Source: Fasciola hepatica (lineage: Eukaryota; Platyhelminthes; Trematoda; Plagiorchiida; Fasciolidae). Taken from it: a stretch of 64,000 bases of DNA. Position numbers and translations under genes: made by a program. Positions 14,301 through 29,300 of the stretch are shown here, one piece after another. Under the pieces are notes generated by a model. The model was given only the letters and a program-made list of their open reading frames with translations, was not told the DNA's origin and did no database searches. Location: the NCBI GenBank assembly GCA_948099385.1, contig CANUEZ040000129.1:4278001-4342000 (forward strand). Reading direction: 5' to 3'. Each line of letters opens with the position of its first letter. Positions within the stretch are counted from its first letter, which is position 1.

Positions 14301-17300
14301 ACTGGAGGCATTACTGTCCTCTGGCGGGAATAATGTGTGAGAAATAACGAGGTTCGTTTGCGCGTGTTGGGCCCGAATAGTCACCCTCTAACTAAAATGA
14401 TCGCTCTAGATCGCATCCGATGTCGTTGACATTTTTCGCGAATGTTTGCCCACCACATTCCTTTCGCACGTGATGGACAAAGCTGGGATATGCGACGCGA
14501 CGGTCAGGCCGAAATTTGGAGCAAGCTTCGGTTGATGCTTCTCGCCGTACCCAGTTGGACCCATGGGATGAGGGTTGTCGATGGTTAGAGGCGTGCATGA
14601 ACATGGCTCATAGTAGAAGCCAGCATCTCCACTACTGCTCATGCTATTGGGTTACCCAGTCGTTGTTTCAGTTTTGGTAACCTATTGGGACTTTATGTGG
14701 TTCTTCGCCACTCCAAGTCTCAGGGTTCAGTTACCGGTTAACTCCAATGGTGCAGTGAGCCGTCGTGGTTATAGGGTGTATACCCCTTCCGCTGCACTAT
14801 TGCTAATCATATAATAGAAAAATGGAAAAGGGACGGAATCAATAACGGCGCTTTCAGCGTCGTTTTTTCATACCAAATGATCGAGTTATCACCACCAGGC
14901 ACATCTCTTGAAACAATCAAATTCTTACTCTAGACATTTTCTTATGAATAGGCGAACATGAAGCTTCACACGCTATCCACCTCTACAGTTGAAAAGCTTA
15001 CTGGAGTCTCATATTTTTTTAAAAACGCTTTCTGTCATGACGAAGTCCACTGGTTTGACTTGTTTATAATCAGAGTTGCGTAACTATTGAAATTCTATCC
15101 AGTATAATTTAAGGATTGTCATTCTTTCATGCTTTGGAAGTTCGGTCGAACAAAAAATATTGCTCATGGCTCACCACAAATAAAAAGGTTCCATCTTTCT
15201 CTGTTCAAATAATATAAAAATGCTTTTATTCTCTCGTCCAGGTGAAAGTCCTACTGGATCACCACACAAATTGCATCCATCTCCTTGCGGTTCGGCTCAT
15301 TCCTCACCTCCATCTATGTGTGCTCTGTCGCCCACAGCAAACGTGATCCACACTCTCATTTCTGATGGGAACTTGGTGAATAATACCGACACTGTGGGCA
15401 ATTCGGTTGCTCCAGCAACCGTCCATCGAGGTAGAACCAGTGCAAAACTTGCGGTTTCTCCTGGGTCTAGCATTAATTCACCAACCACTGCAACAGTTGG
15501 CAGTCCAGCATCTGCCACATCTGTACCCGGCAGTGGCAGTGCTGGAGGTGGGTTCGCTTCGCTGGTACCGCATACGGGCAAGTTGCTCGCCGCACTGCTG
15601 TCCGCACTCCCTGGTGCTTGTAGACATCCAGAATCGGCTGGAAAGACAGTTCAAGGTGAAATGGCTCGTACATTGGCCAGTCTCTTGAGGTTCGCTAAGG
15701 TGAGTCCTTATTGCCATCTCTTTTCCAATACGTCTGACGATGAATTTGATTCAATTTTGATTGTGCAAGCAACTCTTTTTTTGTCCTTGGAGCCATTTGG
15801 ACCTCCTAAGATAATAACGAGACCTCCCAGGAAATGAGCAAATTTTCTTGTCGACCACCAGATCAGCAATCTTATCTTTATTCCGATACCAGATTCAGAT
15901 TATTACGAAAAACGTTATATATTCTGAATCGATCTTGATTTCTACCCGAGACTGTTGTAATAAACAGCTTAGGTAAGAACAACTGTACCTCACGAAGTAC
16001 GCCGACTTGCTGCTTCTTCCACCTACTGTTTGCGATGGTTTGTGCGGCAGGGCAAATTGACTGGGTCTGTTGTACGCCGTTGAGCTCACTTTCAGTTTGG
16101 GGGATTTCGAGGTACTCTGTGATGCATAGATTCTGCAAACAAATACCCGTGCTCCATCTGAAGAACTCAAATCCTGATAAGCGCAAGCTCCGGTAGGTGA
16201 ATTGATCAGATTTACCGAACAGGTTGTTGGAACGAAAGTTATGTGATATCCATTATTGAGGTGTATGGGGTGTATGAGAGAAGCAGCACCTCTGAGTTGG
16301 TAGACTGTTGTGCCCCTTGGGGTATCTTCCATCTCTTTGGTTTTTATCACCTGACCAACTCTCATCTGTGGTTCCACGAAGCCGAAACATGCATCAGCGG
16401 CCACACCCCGGCAAACTGCTGGACAGGCAGGTCAAACCAGGTTGAGAATAACCAAGCCCTAAAAACCTCAGTGGGACGACGTCCAGTATGCGAAGATGAA
16501 TACTCTTACACAGGCGGGTAAGATCTGCTGGGATCCAACGACTACGAAGAAAATTCGTCCAGCCAACAGGGTTGCATGGACCCCTGGGTCTAGGTTACCT
16601 CTACCGAATGGCGAACGAGTTTCTAGAGAGACACCGGCAACCATGCCCCAAGATCACTTGGACGAGCTTGGTAACCCGCATCGGTAGACCACCATCCAAA
16701 AGGTGTATAAGCCGCTCGTTCGATCAGTGGCTCGCAACACAAAAACATCCTATTGCCCGACAGGTAGCACTTGGTTGTGCACGGGCTAGAGTTGCTACCT
16801 CGAATAAAAAGCCGAGTGATACTGAGGACGCCACTTTGTACTAAATTCCCAAGACTCTCCATGACATGTTCCCTCATCGTTCATGCTGCGGCGTCCCCGG
16901 TAAGCAATGTGCCTCGTGTCTTCTCCGCGGCCGGGGTGACAAATATGGTGGCTGGGGATCTTCAGACGCGGAATCAAATCCAAATCGTCTGCTAGAATGT
17001 GAGAACACTACTGGACATCGGAAATCGAGCCATCATTGCGCTAACGCTAGGTGACTATCGCACCGAAGTTCGGCTGCCGAATTCTGGCACCCGGTATATT
17101 AAGGTCCCCGGAGTAGACGACAGATATCACCTCTATCACAGCGGACCCACGGACAGCTCTGGTCTCCACGGCTTCGTGGTAGCTGTCAGCAACAAGGCTA
17201 ACAGAACACTGCTTTCATGGAACTCGATATGCCTTCGGGTCGTTCTAGCTCGTTTTCATGCCTCACCCTTGAACGTATCGGTTGTTGCGGTCTATGCCCC

Positions 17301-20300
17301 GGCAGTTGCAGCCGAAGAAGCGGCAAAGGACGAATTATACGATAGGTTACAAGAGGTAATAAACAGCGTCCCGAAACGTGACATTCTCCTGATTGTGAGG
17401 AACCGAAACGCCCGCACTGGTGCCTCCACCCAAGCGAGTAGACACATTTCGGGAAAATATGGTCTCGGACAGCGGTGCAGCAATGGTGCGCGTCTCGTCA
17501 ACTTTGCAGACTTCGACAGCCTAACGGTCACCAACAGACTCTTTCAACATCCATTAGAAGCACTCGCTAACGTGATACTCTAATGACAATCACACAGCAT
17601 ACGAGAATAACAACATTCTTATACGATCATACTAGTCATCTTCGACTGAAGATTGTCGGTCCTACGGAGGCGCGGAGACGGGCAACAAGAATGACACCGA
17701 CCACACCCTCGTCCGTGCATGCTTCAAGATTCACCTAGCCAATCGCCGCAAAAACTGTGTACCGAAGCGGCTTTAGGATCACCGTGAAAGCGCCAAGCAA
17801 TCTCAGACGCGATTGCCTGCCATCTAGCCACCACGTTCATAGGTGTAGAGGAAATACAGGTGGAAAACCAGTGGATTTCACTTAAGGCATCGATCTAACA
17901 ATCCGCTTTAGATGGACTGGGATTTACGCGACGACGACAGTAAGACTGGATCTCAGGGCGACTCTTCAATAACCGAAAAGGCCAGAGATGCCCGCCTAAA
18001 TGATCACCCAGACTTCCGTGATATCCTACAAAAAGCCACCCGTTCGGCCAGAAGCGACCGCAACGACTACTGGATCGAAATCACGGGAACGATGGAGACT
18101 GCAGCCAACTGCGTGGACTTCTCAAAGCTCTTCCGTCTAATACGCACTGCATCCGGTAAGCGACAGTCGACAAAACCCCTCTTTCGTGATGCTGCCGGCT
18201 GCTCATTCCTGAACAGGGCAAAAAGGTGCAGAGATAGACCGAACACTTCGATTATCTACTGAACCGTCCCGTGGCAAGCTCTGCGTACCGAATCCCAGCA
18301 ATCCAGAGCGAGGGCTATGACGTTAATAACAACCCACCGAACCGAGATGAGATCACCGATGTAACACACAAGCTGAAGAACCGGAAAACTCCTGTAGAAG
18401 ATAGCATCGCACCGGAGATATATAAATCGTATCTTTCGATATCTCTGGAGCCATTGCACACCCTATTTTCCTCAATTTGGGAAAAAGAACAATTCCCAGC
18501 GGACTGGGGGACCTCAGTTCTACTTCCTCTTCCAAAGAAGGGCAACAAACCGTGTGCGAAAACTACCGTGATATCAGTTTAACCGGCGTGGCCGCCAAAA
18601 TACTCTCCGTAATTTTGTTGAACCGCTTTTCGGCGGTACGAGATGCGCGCACACGCCCCAATCAAGGAGGTTTCCGCTGTGACAGAGGGTGCGTGGACGA
18701 AATATTCACCCTCCGCTGCTGTTGCCCATCCCACTACCACGCTTGATCTATTGAACCACTCGCTTTGTTGCTCGCTCTGCTCACTTGGAAATCAAGCATG
18801 AATTCATCACTGTCGCTAACGTCCGCGAAATGAACCATAATTTCGATTCCGTGCACTAGTTTCTCCAATCTTCCTCTCCTCTTGCCCTTTTTTGACCGAA
18901 ACTCAAATCTCCTTCTCATCGGACACTACTCACATCCACTTTCCCAACTATACTTTTCATTCCTCTTTTTCACCCAAATCTGGTGTCTGTGCCTTTGTTC
19001 ACCAGTCAGTCGCCACATCCAGAATCTTGAATTTTCTAGTCGTGAAGTTCAGTTGATGTGGCTGAAGCTCCGATTTCCCTATTTTAATTACTCATTCTGT
19101 ATTGTTTACCGTTCACCTAACAGTAGCGACCCATCGATCTTTGATTTTTTTAATCTTCGAACTTTGAGCACTTGTTTTGTTACGGATCCCAACTGCCATA
19201 TCACCATCTTAGATTTTATTGTTCACAATCGAGATTGGTTGATTCACTCATCGGACACTTCGGCTCTGGGGCATGAACCCAAACATTTCGCTGTGATCAA
19301 CATCCTCTGCCAACTTGTTGACCTCCCCACCCGTATTCCCGATGGAACTGGCGATCGTGCCCATATCGTTGATCTTATTCTCACTTCTCTTCCGACACTT
19401 GACTTACCTGACCACTGTATTATTTCCTGTTCCATCAGTTTTACTCGCCCCGATCCTGTATCCACCTCGGGACACACATTTTGGCGTTACAGTTCAACCA
19501 ACTGGGAAGGTTTTGGCAATTCTCTAGCCTCCTATCCTTGGAACGATTGCTACTTTACTTCAGATGTTTCCGTTTATAACTTCACCGAGATTGATCTTCA
19601 AGGTATGCAACCTTTTATTCCTCATTTTTCCAAACCCGCAAACCTGAATCCCCCGAATGGTTCAACCACGCATGTGATCGTGCTGTATGTTTGAAGCGTG
19701 CACCATCTCGCCACTTGTGGCGCTCGCTCACTTCCGCCTCCCACCGCCGCTTCGTGCAAGCCAGGAACAGATGTTCGTCAACCATACTAAGAGCCAAAGA
19801 ATGTTTCGAACGCTTACTCTCTTCTGCCACCATCACATCTGTTTTTTCGAAAGTCTTTGAAACTGCATATCAGGGCCGAACGAGATTTGGAGTGTATCGA
19901 AAAAACGATGCGTCATGTGCTGTGTTAAACGGGAAGATATAATGTCAGTAACACTGCTTTGTCTGTGGAAAGTTATATTATCATATAATATTCGAAACTG
20001 TCATCTTCGACCAACTGCGTGCGTTTCTCGAACGCGAAGGACCTCGCCGTTCCACCGATGATATCCTGACTCTCGTCTCACACTCCTGGTCGGCTGCACT
20101 CGAAAACCACGGAGAAACACATGGTCTCGCTCGACATCTCTGAATCCTTCGACGAAACTGCCTGCGTTTGTGTTCTCCTTCGCTCTCGTATTGTGAACAT
20201 CTAGTTTCCTCAGTAAACGAACAATTTCCATCCAAGTCGATGGGGTTCTGTCCCAGCCATTTCTTGTGAATGCTGGTGTTCCCCAAGATTCAGTACTTGC

Positions 20301-23300
20301 GCCCACCATACTTCTTTTATCTGGTAATGATTTTCTACCCACTACTTTCAACCCAGTCCATTCAATTGCCCATGACACCGTTAATTCTTTCCTATCTTAC
20401 CGTACTCCCCACCATGCCAACACCAACATCGATCGTGACTGCAGTGCAATCAAGTGCATTTTCGGATTCCGACCTCGAACACATCTCCTGGGGATCCCAG
20501 AATCATGTTGCATTCAATGCTTCCAAAACTTCTCTTAATTTCCTTGTAACACCATTCATTCTCCCCTCGACTCAACTGTGCTGCCTTCCACAGATTCTAT
20601 CTCTGTTCGTGGCTTATCTATAACTTCTTCTCTGTATTGGTCCGCTTTCATATCTCAGCTGACCTTTCGTGCTGCCCGCAAAGTTGGTTTTCTGTTCCGC
20701 GCCAGACGCTTCTTCACACCAGCTCATCTTCTGCTATGCAAAGCTCAAATTCGCCCCGCACTTGAATACTGCAGTCTTGTGTGGAGTGAGGTTTCGCGTA
20801 CCTCTCTTTCTCTTCTTGATCGAGTTCAACGAAAGGCCACCTGGCGGATCGACGACACTTTAACCTCCAATCTGCAGTCACTAGCCCGTTGTCAGTACTA
20901 TTTTTGATTTTTTTTCTTCCGGGTCTTCTTCCGCAGTTCCTCTTCCCAAAACGTTTCCCCAAACCACGTACCCAGGCAGCTAGTTATTCTTAACAAGCTT
21001 CTGTCACTAGATGTCGTACTTCTTTCTTTCCCCGGACCGTTAAATTATGGAACACACCCTCTTTTTGTCTTCCCACCCACTCACAACCTTTCTCTCTTCA
21101 AAAGCAAGATCAATTACCTGGTTCTTACGTGAATGTTCCCCCACAACCCCTTTCTGAGGGGAAGGTTTACCCTTTCTGAAAGTGTGATAAAAAAATCGGT
21201 ACAAGTTTGAGCAACCGACTGTGACTTGTATTCATTTTCGGTCTGTTTTTGACTCAGTTAACTGAGAGTCGTTATGGTTTCAATACAAGCCTATGCAATG
21301 CCCCAAAAGCTTCTCAGTGTCGAGGTCGTACTGCGTAAATACGCGCGCGGGAATATGCATCCGCGGAGAGCAGTCCGGTGATTTCTCCCTCAACTTTTGT
21401 GTTAGACAAGGCTGTCCCTTGTCGCCAGTGCTGTTTAACTACACCATCTATTGGATAATGCATCAGGCGTTTACCGATCACCCTGGTATTCAGCTGGGAA
21501 CCGATGTCTTTCTCACCGATCTAGAATTCTTGGACGACATCGTCTTTCTTGGAGAAAGTCTAACTGCGTTACAGCCGGTTCGAAATCGCGTAGAATCTTT
21601 TGCAAAGCTCATGGGACTAGCGATCAATACGTCGAAGACCAAGATCCTTTCAGTGTACCCTACACAGTTCATTTTCCCGATATACTCGATCAGCGAACCC
21701 ATTGAACACGTCCCGGCGTTCAAATATCTGGGCTCTACGATTCTCCCGAACGGTCAAACCCAAGATGAAGTCAAGTTGCGTATTGACAATGCCAGGATTG
21801 CGTTTCTCCAGCTTCGCACTGTGTTCTGGGCGCGCAACGAAATCAACCTCCGGACCAAAGTCCGCGTCTTCCGGGTCGTTATTCGTCCAGTTCTATGCGG
21901 TTGCGAGACATGGCCACTGCGCATCGAGGACATCAGAAAGCTATAAATATTTGACAATAAATGTTTTCGACGGATACTGAAAGTGGTGTGGCACGAGAAG
22001 CTTTCAAACGAGACAATAAGACAACAGTGCTTTGACATCGAAAAGCTGTCAATGTTCCTGCAAGCCCGACGGTTGCAGTAGTTTAGACATGTCTTACGAA
22101 GTTCGAACACATGAATCTCAGAACAGTGCCTCTCTCCTGTTCCACGTTCAGGATGGTGCTGTCGCCCCGAAAGACAGCTGAAATCGTGGGTCAGTACTGT
22201 CAAATCGGATGCTGAAGGATTAGGACTCTAGTCTGCCCCACGGCATTCGCAACTGGAAGCAGAACTCGATTTCCCTGTGCCCAGGTCTTAGATCCGATCG
22301 CCGCTCATGGGCAGGTGCCACTCGGGACATGCGTGAAGCCTGCTCGCAGGAGCTGGCTGCATAGAAGTAAAAGGTAAGTACTGTTGGATTGTAAGAGACT
22401 TTCAGATTTAGGGATGATGCACTTAAAGCCATGCGGTCAAATTTTCTGTAACAACTCTTTTATCACGTCTGGCTTATCGCGTCTAATCGATGAACACCGT
22501 GTGTGCTCTCATAAAGTGTATTCATTTCTATGTACCCATGTCGAGCAGGGAAGAAGAGGATGCCAGTAATGGTGTTCACATCCGCGGAAAATAGTGCAAA
22601 CAGCGCAACAAAATTGAAAAAAGCTCCGCCCGGCGTGTTCCGAGTAGTTTATGTTTTTTAATGAAGAAAGATCACGAAGTTCATTCGCATTTTAGGACCA
22701 TTTCCAAATAAAGTCTCGGTACTTTCATCCGATCACATGATATATCTCAGTTCAGTTCTTTCAACCAATAACCTCGCACCTACGTGCCCTCGCTTCGTCA
22801 TCGAATTCAGGGTAAAATAAATGAAAGCATGAAATGAACAAAGACTCGGAAATAACTCGGAATAACGAAAACATACATTCCCAACTTAGCCATATCACTT
22901 GATGTCTCAACCTTCACACAGGAGGGTCTCGTGGACCGTAACCCGAAGGTAACACGTCTTGCTAGATCGAGTCCACTGGTCGAGGTGTTTATACCTTTTC
23001 CCAATATCGTCGACCTACCTTCCAACCACTAACTGCCTCGAATAACAATGCTCGGCAAAAGAGTCTATCTGTTGTTATGCGTAACACGTCTCAGTTATCT
23101 TAATCTGTTTAAATTCAGTACTCGTTCTAGTGACTGACCACTGACTCCCAGCACCCTACGTGTAGTCTTAGCACTTCTGATGCGGTATTCCCACCATATT
23201 CGAGCAGTACTACGGAGACGCTGATGCTCAAACGTCGACAGTCTTCGCGAATGAACGAACGTATCTAACCGCCTCAGTGACTCTTCGTAGACAACCGGAT

Positions 23301-26300
23301 GCCACGCCGGCACCATAGATGACTGAGGTTGACAAGTGCCAGACGCGTCTTCTGTATACATGATAACACTTCATCGGATATTTTTCCACCTGATGATATG
23401 TAACTGCCCAGACAACAAAACTTATCTGCTTCAGCTAGAGCTTCCCCTGTCAAGACAAGGTTTGGCGTAGAGCCAGTCCAGTTCTGCAACAGTATCTCAC
23501 ACTTGGAAGGTGCAACACACGTCCCAAACCTAGCTACACTATTGTTTAGGCTGCTTGCAACTTACCTGGATCTTTACTCAGAAGAACAATATCGTCTAAT
23601 AATCGACTACCTCAGGAAGGATCGACGATGTTATTCTCATACGAGGATAGAGCTATTTCAAGAACCATTTCAATTGGAAGGTTGAGAAGCAAGGGCGGTA
23701 GAGAGCTTCGGCAGTTCGTATACAGTGATTGGAAAAGGGGAATACATTTCTCTGCGGCAACCTTCATTGACAAGAAGTGTCAGAGAACTATGCGGTCGGC
23801 TGAGCCAAATGCCACTTCCAGATCAAGGAAAACAGCGGTTGTTAGTATACGGATTAACCGAAGGGTGAAGATGTGGTCGATACAATCGCGTTCGGGTCTG
23901 AAACCGATTTTATTCTCATGTGTGCCCATTTTTACAGGCATCGGATAATCTCAGCAAGCAGTTTGAATGCGACATTCACCATGGTAATTCCTCTGAGGTT
24001 TTCGCAAGAGGTTTTGTCACTTTTATTGTAAATCGGTAAAATCTATGATTCACACCATTTCATGGGAAGCTGTCCAGTTTCTCAAATTATCCTGAAACGT
24101 TTCTGGTAACTCCGAAACCGAAGCTCCGGTTCTATCCTTGAAAAAAGATGGGTATAACCCATATGTTCCAGCAGCTTTCTACTTTTTCAAGTCACCTACC
24201 TCTCGGATAACCACCATTTCTGAGGGAAGAGTGATATCTACCTGCTTCGTTTCTCGGATTTGTTCGGGGGGTTCACTGTAGAAACGGACTGACGGTTCAG
24301 ACGACAATCCTGATAGCGAATCGATGAACCATCGGATTTCTTGGTCATCTGACTTTTATGTATTTGTACTTCTAATCTACTTGGCGATCTATTTTTACGG
24401 TTTTTTTGCCCACATGCTTTAAACACATCTTGACCCATGATCCTTTTTATCCCCTTTCAGGATACCAGCGTGGCAAAACTATTCAATCGGGTTCGGATCT
24501 GGTATTTAAATCCAGATTCAGCGACCAGTACGAACACACCGGCATCTGCTTCAATAAGTCATTGGGCTTGTGCACGGGTGCTGCACGCAGTTGCTCATCA
24601 TTGTCCAGATCTTTTGTATGCACACGCTGGAATCACTCTGCCGTTGATTTTTCTGAACAGACAAGTTAGTTCATTCCAACCTCTCGCGTCCCTCCTTTTT
24701 CCGACATTTTGTTCGTTTTACTGGCGCGCACATTTTACGTCAATTTCCCAATTCATTTAAATTTGTATGGTGTTCATTGTTCAGTATATCGGCCACAAAT
24801 GTGTTACGGGAAATGCTGTCGTGGACGCAATATTGTTGATGTTACCCACACGAAACATTTCGTCGGCCTTAGAAAATTTTCTATCCAAAGGAAATAAAAC
24901 AATAAACGTTTCACGCTCAAGAACCAAGTGGAAAGTGACTGAATAATTATTCTCTGCTGATCATTCGGTGATTCACTTTGGTACTCCCATTTCGTACTAC
25001 GGGTGTTTAATAGAACGAGCCCAGATAATCGGATTATCTAATTGTCTGCTTTTCGTACGAGTCATTCAGTACATTTTCCAGAATCGGTGGAATTGATAAA
25101 TGGAAAACATCATGATTTGTTTCAACTAGTTGCATTTTGCAGTTCTATGGCATCAATTTTCCGAACCTTTCCGTCACCATATGTCACCACCAACTGACCG
25201 GTGGTGCGTCCGTGGTTTACAGCGTTTAATTACCACCTCTGAGGTCTGCTTGTCAAGACCACGTAAGAATCGACTTCTCAGTATCATTCAAATTACCAAC
25301 GGACATGATCATGAAATTTCGTGGATGTTTGATACAAGAGACGTGCCCAGCGTTACTCGGCTTTCGTTTTGAGGGTGCACCTCTAGCCTTTTGCACAATC
25401 AAGTGCGGACTGCAAGGAAGCAGTGTGCTGATATTTGGCTGCCGGTGGTTCCTTATGAGCTCGTTCGCCGAAAAAGACCGGTGGTGGTCGAGTGGTTTAG
25501 AGCGTTTGTTTACCACCTCGGGGGTTATAGGTTCAAATCCGCGTCATCGCTGGCTACTTCGTTGGTAGACAATAATCCACTATCGTCCGAATCATTACCA
25601 CATCTGACGTATTGGGATCTTATGTTGTTCTCCACTTCAGTTCTCAGAGTCTGGTTGCCGTTGCGTGAGTCTGTATGGCAATGGAGTATATACCCCTTCC
25701 AGTGCACTCATACACAGGCATGTAATAAATAAATTCACACTCCGCCGGCTTTTTTTATTCCATACTTGCGCATGAACGCAATACAAAGGGCGCACCTGAT
25801 GACGTTAAAGACCCGCCACCGGTAACCGTAACTTCAAGACCTAGAATGAAAAGACAGTCCCAGTAGATGAAGCGCTGGTAGAGAGCGAATGGTTGTCTTT
25901 CCGATAGATGTACTTACACTTATCCTCTACTATCCCGTTACTCTATATCTTTTGTTTTTGACTCACTCTTTCTCTGAAACAAACTGGAATTATCACACGT
26001 CAGCGCAACGCTACTAGTCAATCGAGTCGAACTACTAATGTATATTCTATGAAATATTGTATAGTAATTTTATTCGCTATGAGCATCCGTCTGTTTCGGG
26101 TTATCAAAGAACTGTTCTAACGGCCGAGACTTTAGCAGTGTTCATGAGCACGACATCTCAAACGGAGCAGGTAAATTTCAGTCATATCACACGAAATTCC
26201 GTTTATTCCTATCCCGGTCCGCTTTATCCTTGTTCATATTGTAGTCTGAACCCAGTGCGAACTGTTTGGTCTACTCCAAAGTGTTGCGCGATCTCCCGTG

Positions 26301-29300
26301 TCCAATCAATCTACCTCTTGTGCAAAACCCTTGTTCGTCGATCGCCGAGTCAATGGATACAGAGAATCGCGCCTCTCCGGGGACCACGGTATCGGCTAAA
26401 GGTAATGCGCATGCAACCGATGATTTGGAGCTTCTGAGAACATCTTGGCAAGAAACCTGGGACGAATTGGTTTCCAAGACTCCGGCCGCTTCGTGCTCGT
26501 CGAATCCAGCACATCTACCCTGTCTTCCGATAGCGCTTCCTTGTGGATCAAAGCTTTACAGTCCAACCGTGACCGGATTTATTGAGCAGTTTCTTCATCG
26601 TCCTTTGCTGGATCATTGCGGCCAGTTGATACAGGATGCGTTGCTCGATTCACCCAGTTGGTCTGTTCGCACACAAACCGCTTGTGCTTTGCAATATTTG
26701 TGTGCCCGATTATTAAGCTATAGTGCCCTTCTGCCACCATCCGTGAAACGAACTGGCTGTATACCCTCTTCCGCTCGAACTGCTGACAATATATCACCTA
26801 GAACAAAAGATTCTTCGTCGACGGTAATCAATGACAGCGCATCTGCAGATTTCGTAGAGGATAAGTGTCCTAGTGACAATGAAATTGATAACCCGGAAAT
26901 GAAAGAGGTAGTTGATGCTGTTGAGGAATGGGTCGGCTACGCTTGGAATCTAATCGCACAGCTAACGTACAAAGCACTCAGCTCATGCAAATCTTGGATT
27001 GGAAAAGTAAGTAGTCCGTCTAGAACATCAGTTTTCTGCATAGATTTTTTCGCAGTTTCCATAATGACAAGATGTCCCTAATATGTAACTTTTTTCCGGG
27101 GCCACTCGTTTGATATTCAGGAACGACACCGGTACTTGACTTGCGATCCCGTCCCCCATCCTGTATATTGCTTGGCAGTCACGGGCCATTCATTCTGAAA
27201 TCTCAATTCTTATTCCGTAACAATTTTTAGATTCATCTTCTCCGAACTGCTCGAATGCTGGCACTTCACGTCCGCGAACGTGGGTTGACGATGGACTCAA
27301 CAAAAGAAGACACGATTGAGCAGGTAAGCCTGATTAAACTGGGTCGTTGCCCATTCATTACCAGCCCTTCTCCCTAATGCTGAAATAAGACCTACCAAGA
27401 CCTTATGTGGTTTTCCACTCCAAGTGCAGTGGGTCTATGAGGACATGGGGGTATCTCCTCCGCTGTATTCGTGTGCATGCATGTAATAAAAAGTTCACAA
27501 TCCACTCTGCATTAAGGCGTTATAAAATGTCCTCTTTCTAATCAGGTGTTGAATCCTCCATGCCTGCTTGCCGAACCCAATTAACTGTTTTCACTCAGCT
27601 AACCTTCAACTTACCAGAATCCATTTATTTGTGACCAGTTGATGACCACATCCATCCACGCACTTAACACCCACCCACCCGCATTCGGCCTTTACACCGT
27701 GCACTTTGCGGATCAGACAAGACTCTGTTCAGGTCCATGATTCACTCGGTTTGTACTTCCTACTCCCTTTTCTGATTGGACAGACTTTCTGACCTGTTTG
27801 TGATTCTTAACTGTGTTTTTACGTCTCGGTAAGCCAGTCTGCATTGCTCGGCAGTCGCAGCGGAAGTCTGTATTCAAGCCATTCGGTCCTAGTTTGTCGT
27901 TGTTAGCCCTGGTATCTTCTGTGGAGTAGTGATCTGTAAATTCCCCTGTGGACGCCACGATTTGAGGTTTGCGTGTTTTTTGTTTATATTGAACGACTTT
28001 CATTTCACAGTACCGCATCATCAACCTCTGCTAGTTGCAGTTCGTTTTATGGAGTTTGCGTGTCACTCTTTGCCTGGATACAGTTCAGATTTTACAGCAG
28101 GCGTGGTTACCATAAAACCCACTCCTGACAACTGTCATCGCCTGAATTGGGGCTAAGTAGGACTTGGCAAATCCTCTCAGTAAAGTCGCTAATGCGAAAG
28201 ATACGTGGGTTCGGACCCTGGCGATGGTATGTCGAGTTTCCTAGTAAGACTGACAGATGGATAGGAAATATCGATCAGAACACTGTCGCACATTTTTTTG
28301 TCAGATTTGCCGCTTCCCCATAGTCTGTGAGTAAATAAAATAAGCGATATGGTACTTGGCATTCTTTCATTCGCTTTGTTTTAGGTACTCGATACTTTCA
28401 CTGGTACTTCTGTTACACGAGCCATCTCCAAAATAAACAGTCAGAACTGTCGTAGCTATTACTTTGTTATTCATGAATCAGAGCACTTTCTCTGCCCAGT
28501 GAGTTGATGATGCGCATGCCATACAGCAATCTACATTTGTACTCGTGGCTACCCAATCTTATGACACTACTTGAAGCTGATGAGCACCTTGAGCTTGAAA
28601 TTGGCTGAACTTAAAATCTCCTGGTGTGTCACGCTTGTCAACTGAGCAACTATCCATATGGGCGGCAGGTGCGCATTTCGGAGTATGCAGGTCGTCTCTG
28701 TTGCCGAACTCCTAAAGACACTCTTTTTGCATTATATTCGTTATGGGGGACCAATGTGGCATTCCAGGGACAAACCAAATGTGCTTCACTCGATATTTCT
28801 CCAGAATATCAGGTGATTCACCAAACTATTTACATGTGAACTAATCTCTACACATACACGGGCGATGTTTTTGATCTCAAGACAGCTGAGTTGTTTCAGT
28901 TGTTCTCTGTACTGCGGAAGAGCGCACGCGCAGTTCGTTGGTATACGTGTCGTATTCAACCAAGGTCAGAAAGATTCCTGAATATGCCAAGTACAAAATA
29001 AAATTTGCCTTCTTAGCACTTCACACAAGAATTAACTCCGAATCCGAAGTCATTGTTGACGTGAACAGAAGCAGAAGTTAACGCAGGAAAACTATACATG
29101 GCGGAGGACTTGTGCGACAGGTCTGAGCAAATATCGAAAAGTAAATAGTCCGGTTCTGTAGTACGTTTTCTTCGAAATTCTTCTTAGGTTTATTGATTCA
29201 GTTTGCCTCAATCCATAACCAGTTAGCCAGTTATGTTAACTGTATGATTGTAACCTTGATAGTGGGTTCACTATTGGCACTAACACCATTCATAGCTGAC

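Noticed and set aside
28575..28605. Hammerhead ribozyme core (CTGATGA ... GAAA)
   Set aside because: No convincing helices I and III or cleavage-site pairing around it; likely chance.
28624..28839. Possible exon in intron 9 of the ECM29-like gene
   Set aside because: Exons 27231-27323 and 29532-29780 already join in phase and in family order without it.
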